A DNA stretch of 16,522 nucleotides from JAWLHJ01 sp040904945. GTDB taxonomy: Bacteria > Gemmatimonadota > Gemmatimonadetes > Longimicrobiales > Gaopeijiaceae. The notes under the pieces were generated by a model. It saw only the letters and a program-made list of their open reading frames with translations. It ran no database searches and was not told where the DNA came from. The DNA lies in assembly GCA_040904945.1 (NCBI GenBank), contig JBBDSM010000175.1:1-16522 (forward strand). Reading direction: 5' to 3'. Both the position numbers and the translations under genes were made by a program. Positions 14,916 to 16,522 of this stretch are shown here, piece by piece (positions within the stretch are counted from its first letter, which is position 1; the number at the start of each line of letters is the position of its first letter).

Positions 14916-16168
14916 GTGCCGCCGCCCGCATCTTCGAGGAGCCGCGCCGCGATCTCACCGTCGACCCCGTCCAGCAACGACCGCACGTAGTCGTCGACCG
15001 CCTCCCTGGAGGCGCCGGGCGCTCCGGCAAGGTCGTCGGCGACCACGTCCGGGAGCGTCGCCGATCCGTCCCGGAGCCGCTGGGCCAGTCGGAGGGCTTC
15101 ACCGAGAACGTCCCTGCGGGTGCGGTGCTCGTCGAGGGCGATGACCGGGTGCACCCCCGCGGCGCTCACGGTCACGTCGAGCACGCCGAGGAGGTCCCGG
15201 AGCTCGGTGACGAGCGTCCCCACGTCTTCGTCCCGCTGGAGCTCGGACCAGAGCGGGCAGGGTCCGGCGAGCTCCACGCGGATCATCCACTCGGTGCCCG
15301 GCGCGCCCGGGTCGGAGGCGCGCGTGTCCCGCCACACGGCGGCGACGTGGCCGACCAACGCGTCGAGGGAGCGCACGGCGTCGAGGTCGCCCACCCGCAC
15401 CGTCTCCCATCGCACCGACGCCAGCGGACGGAACGAGACGACCGGCGCGTGACGGTCGCCCAGATCGACCAGGAGCGCGCCGTGGTCACCCTGCTCGCCG
15501 TGCGTCCGCCCCTGGAGGCTCCCCGAGTACCAGACCGGTGGATCGGTGGACAGCTCCTGCGGAAGGTGGATATGCCCGAGCGCCCAGTAGTCGTATCCGG
15601 CCCGCCGCAGGAAGGCCAGATCGGACGGCGCGTAGGCGCCGTGCTGCTCGGCCCCGGCCGATGCGTGCACCTGGGTGTGGAGGAGGCCCACTTCGGGCCG
15701 CTCGCCCTCGGGGCGGGGCAGGAGACGGGACAGATCGCGCTCTTCGCGTGCCGTCTCGTGTCCGATGGTGTTCACGTAGCCGGCGGTACCGCCTCCGCGT
15801 CCCGCGATGACCACCCGCTTGGGCGTCGCGTCCGTCGCCGTCACGACGTTGGGAGGCCAGGGCAGCGCACGGGGGCCGCCAGCCACCGATCCGGGGTCGT
15901 GGTTGCCCGTGGCGTACACCACGGTGATGCCGTGGTCGCCCAGCCGACCCACCTGATCGAGGAGGAACCGCTCGGTCTCGAACGAGAGCCGGTCCCCGTC
16001 GAAGAGGTCGCCGGCAATCAGCACGGCATCCACTTCCTCCTGCAGTGCCACGTCGACGGCACGCCGAAACGCTTCGCGCGAAGCCTCGCGCAACCGGCGT
16101 CGCACGGCCTCGGATCGGCCGGCGAACGAGGTGTCGAGATGGACGTCTGCGACGTGGAGGAAGCGCAT
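14912..16168 (-). CDS. yhaO: YhaO-type metallophosphoesterase (SbcD/Mre11-like DNA nuclease)
   Basis: A 418-residue calcineurin-like phosphoesterase related to SbcD/Mre11. All five phosphoesterase motifs are visible: DVH (D8, H10), GDLFDG (53-58), GNHD (88-91), LLHT (H164) and GHIH (198-201). The remaining 210 residues form the capping and YhaN-interaction region. The ATG at 16168 is chosen because MRFLHVADVHLD is the canonical N-terminus. The frame extends 26 codons further up, but that part is proline-rich and unlike the family. No Shine-Dalgarno sequence precedes this ATG; TACCTT lies 5 nt before it, so a leaderless start is possible but without a good -35. It is the first gene of the operon with yhaN and the hydrolase. 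Confidence 0.93.
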   Translation of the reverse strand: MRFLHVADVHLDTSFAGRSEAVRRRLREASREAFRRAVDVALQEEVDAVLIAGDLFDGDRLSFETERFLLDQVGRLGDHGITVVYATGNHDPGSVAGGPRALPWPPNVVTATDATPKRVVIAGRGGGTAGYVNTIGHETAREERDLSRLLPRPEGERPEVGLLHTQVHASAGAEQHGAYAPSDLAFLRRAGYDYWALGHIHLPQELSTDPPVWYSGSLQGRTHGEQGDHGALLVDLGDRHAPVVSFRPLASVRWETVRVGDLDAVRSLDALVGHVAAVWRDTRASDPGAPGTEWMIRVELAGPCPLWSELQRDEDVGTLVTELRDLLGVLDVTVSAAGVHPVIALDEHRTRRDVLGEALRLAQRLRDGSATLPDVVADDLAGAPGASREAVDDYVRSLLDGVDGEIAARLLEDAGGGT

Positions 16169-16255
16169 GCAGCAAGGTAGAGGAATCGCCGGGGGTGGGG
16201 AATTCGAGGACGGGACAGGGGCAAGCATGCGGGTTTCCCGGCGCACCGATCTCAG

Positions 16256-16265
16256 ATAACGTTAT
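16256..16265. repeat. AT-rich palindrome upstream of yhaO
   Basis: ATAACGTTAT is a perfect 10-bp palindrome, 88 bp before the yhaO start, in an AT-rich patch of otherwise GC-rich DNA. It may be a protein binding site or part of a promoter. No function can be assigned from one copy. Confidence 0.35.
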
Positions 16266-16356
16266 TCCATCGTCCATTCGAAGAAGGGTGTTGAGGACGT
16301 GGGGTGGGCCGCGCACGAGGGTCTTGCGGATATCGGGCAAGGAAGGGCGACGAATG

Positions 16357-16372
16357 CGATGTAATAACATCG
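16357..16372. promoter_or_regulatory. inverted repeat just before the ribosome binding site of the right-edge frame
   Basis: CGATGT and ACATCG form perfect 6-bp arms around AATA (16357-16372). The repeat is followed at once by GGGGAGGAG (16372-16380) and an ATG at 16383. It could be an operator, or a hairpin in the RNA that masks the ribosome binding site. TAATAA within it resembles a -10 box. Confidence 0.35.
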
Positions 16373-16382
16373 GGGAGGAGCC

Positions 16383-16522
16383 ATGACGCAGTACGGTGCC
16401 GCGGGCACCGACGCCTTAGCGTTGGTCCCCTCGTGCCCTTCGGACCACCGCTGGCGCGGCGGTGCCCGGGGCGGCACAGCCCCGACCCACGCCTTGCGGC
16501 GCGGGTGCCCCCCGTCGTTGGC
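16383..16522 (+). CDS. open frame with strong ribosome binding site, running off the right edge
   Basis: The ATG follows an excellent GGGGAGGAG with 2-nt spacing from its end, and the frame stays open for 46 codons to the window edge. It begins MTQYGAAGTDALALVP. The protein matches no family I know and becomes low-complexity (Gly, Arg, Pro). The DNA also has hairpin potential: GGTGCC-GCG-GGCACC near the start and GGGGC-GGCACA-GCCCC further on. A structured non-coding element is therefore an equal alternative. Confidence 0.33.
   Translation, partial: MTQYGAAGTDALALVPSCPSDHRWRGGARGGTAPTHALRRGCPPSL

Noticed and set aside
16169..16246. Longer yhaO start at 16246
   Set aside because: The extra 26 residues are proline-rich and unlike the family. 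The conserved MRFLHVADVH start fits every known member.
16383..16522. Integron attC-like site at the right edge (AACGCTAAGGCGT-like bases on the minus strand)
   Set aside because: The bases recall attC core fragments, but the paired RYYYAAC/GTTRRRY boxes are not met and no integrase or cassette pattern is seen.

Overview
The window is about 16.5 kb of GC-rich chromosomal DNA with strong G/C preference at third codon positions. Gene content suggests a soil- or marine-type bacterium near Gemmatimonadota or Acidobacteriota: an ECF-like sigma factor of the PF07638/TIGR02999 type, a secreted M28 peptidase, a bacterial eRF1-like (baeRF) protein and many GTG/TTG starts. This placement is inferred from gene families only. 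There are no rRNA, tRNA, CRISPR or insertion-sequence signatures. The DNA reads as ordinary chromosome assembled from short reads, with one scaffold gap of 100 Ns.

Left part (1-4805): sucA, the E1 subunit of 2-oxoglutarate dehydrogenase, runs leftwards on the minus strand. Divergent from it, on the plus strand, are pgeF (YfiH/LACC1-type multicopper-like enzyme), a translationally coupled 75-residue four-cysteine protein, and an OsmC-family gene. The OsmC gene is the highlight. Its frame is interrupted by a single TGA exactly where the family has its peroxidatic cysteine. It then continues in the same frame to the normal family end. A two-helix hairpin with a small G-containing apical loop starts 4 nt after the TGA. 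This is best read as a selenocysteine codon plus a bacterial SECIS element, so the gene is one 152-residue selenoprotein and not two short ORFs or a pseudogene.

Middle part (5016-11434, plus strand): a putative leaderless promoter drives an ECF-like sigma factor. It is followed by an exported M28 zinc peptidase, then by a baeRF release-factor-like protein closely linked to a P2A (calcium-type) P-type ATPase. The ATPase is split by the N run, but the two sides of the run carry the same 55 bp. Removing the Ns and one copy restores one intact frame of 914 residues, so the gap is an assembly artefact and the gene is whole.

Right part (11377-16168, minus strand): a tightly overlapped operon of a YhaO-type metallophosphoesterase/nuclease, a YhaN-type membrane-anchored SMC/Rad50-like ATPase and an alpha/beta hydrolase, joined by GTGA and TTGA stop/start overlaps. 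The hydrolase and the P-type ATPase overlap tail to tail by 58 bp. Upstream of yhaO lies a non-coding stretch with two AT-rich inverted repeats. An open frame with a strong ribosome binding site then runs off the right edge.
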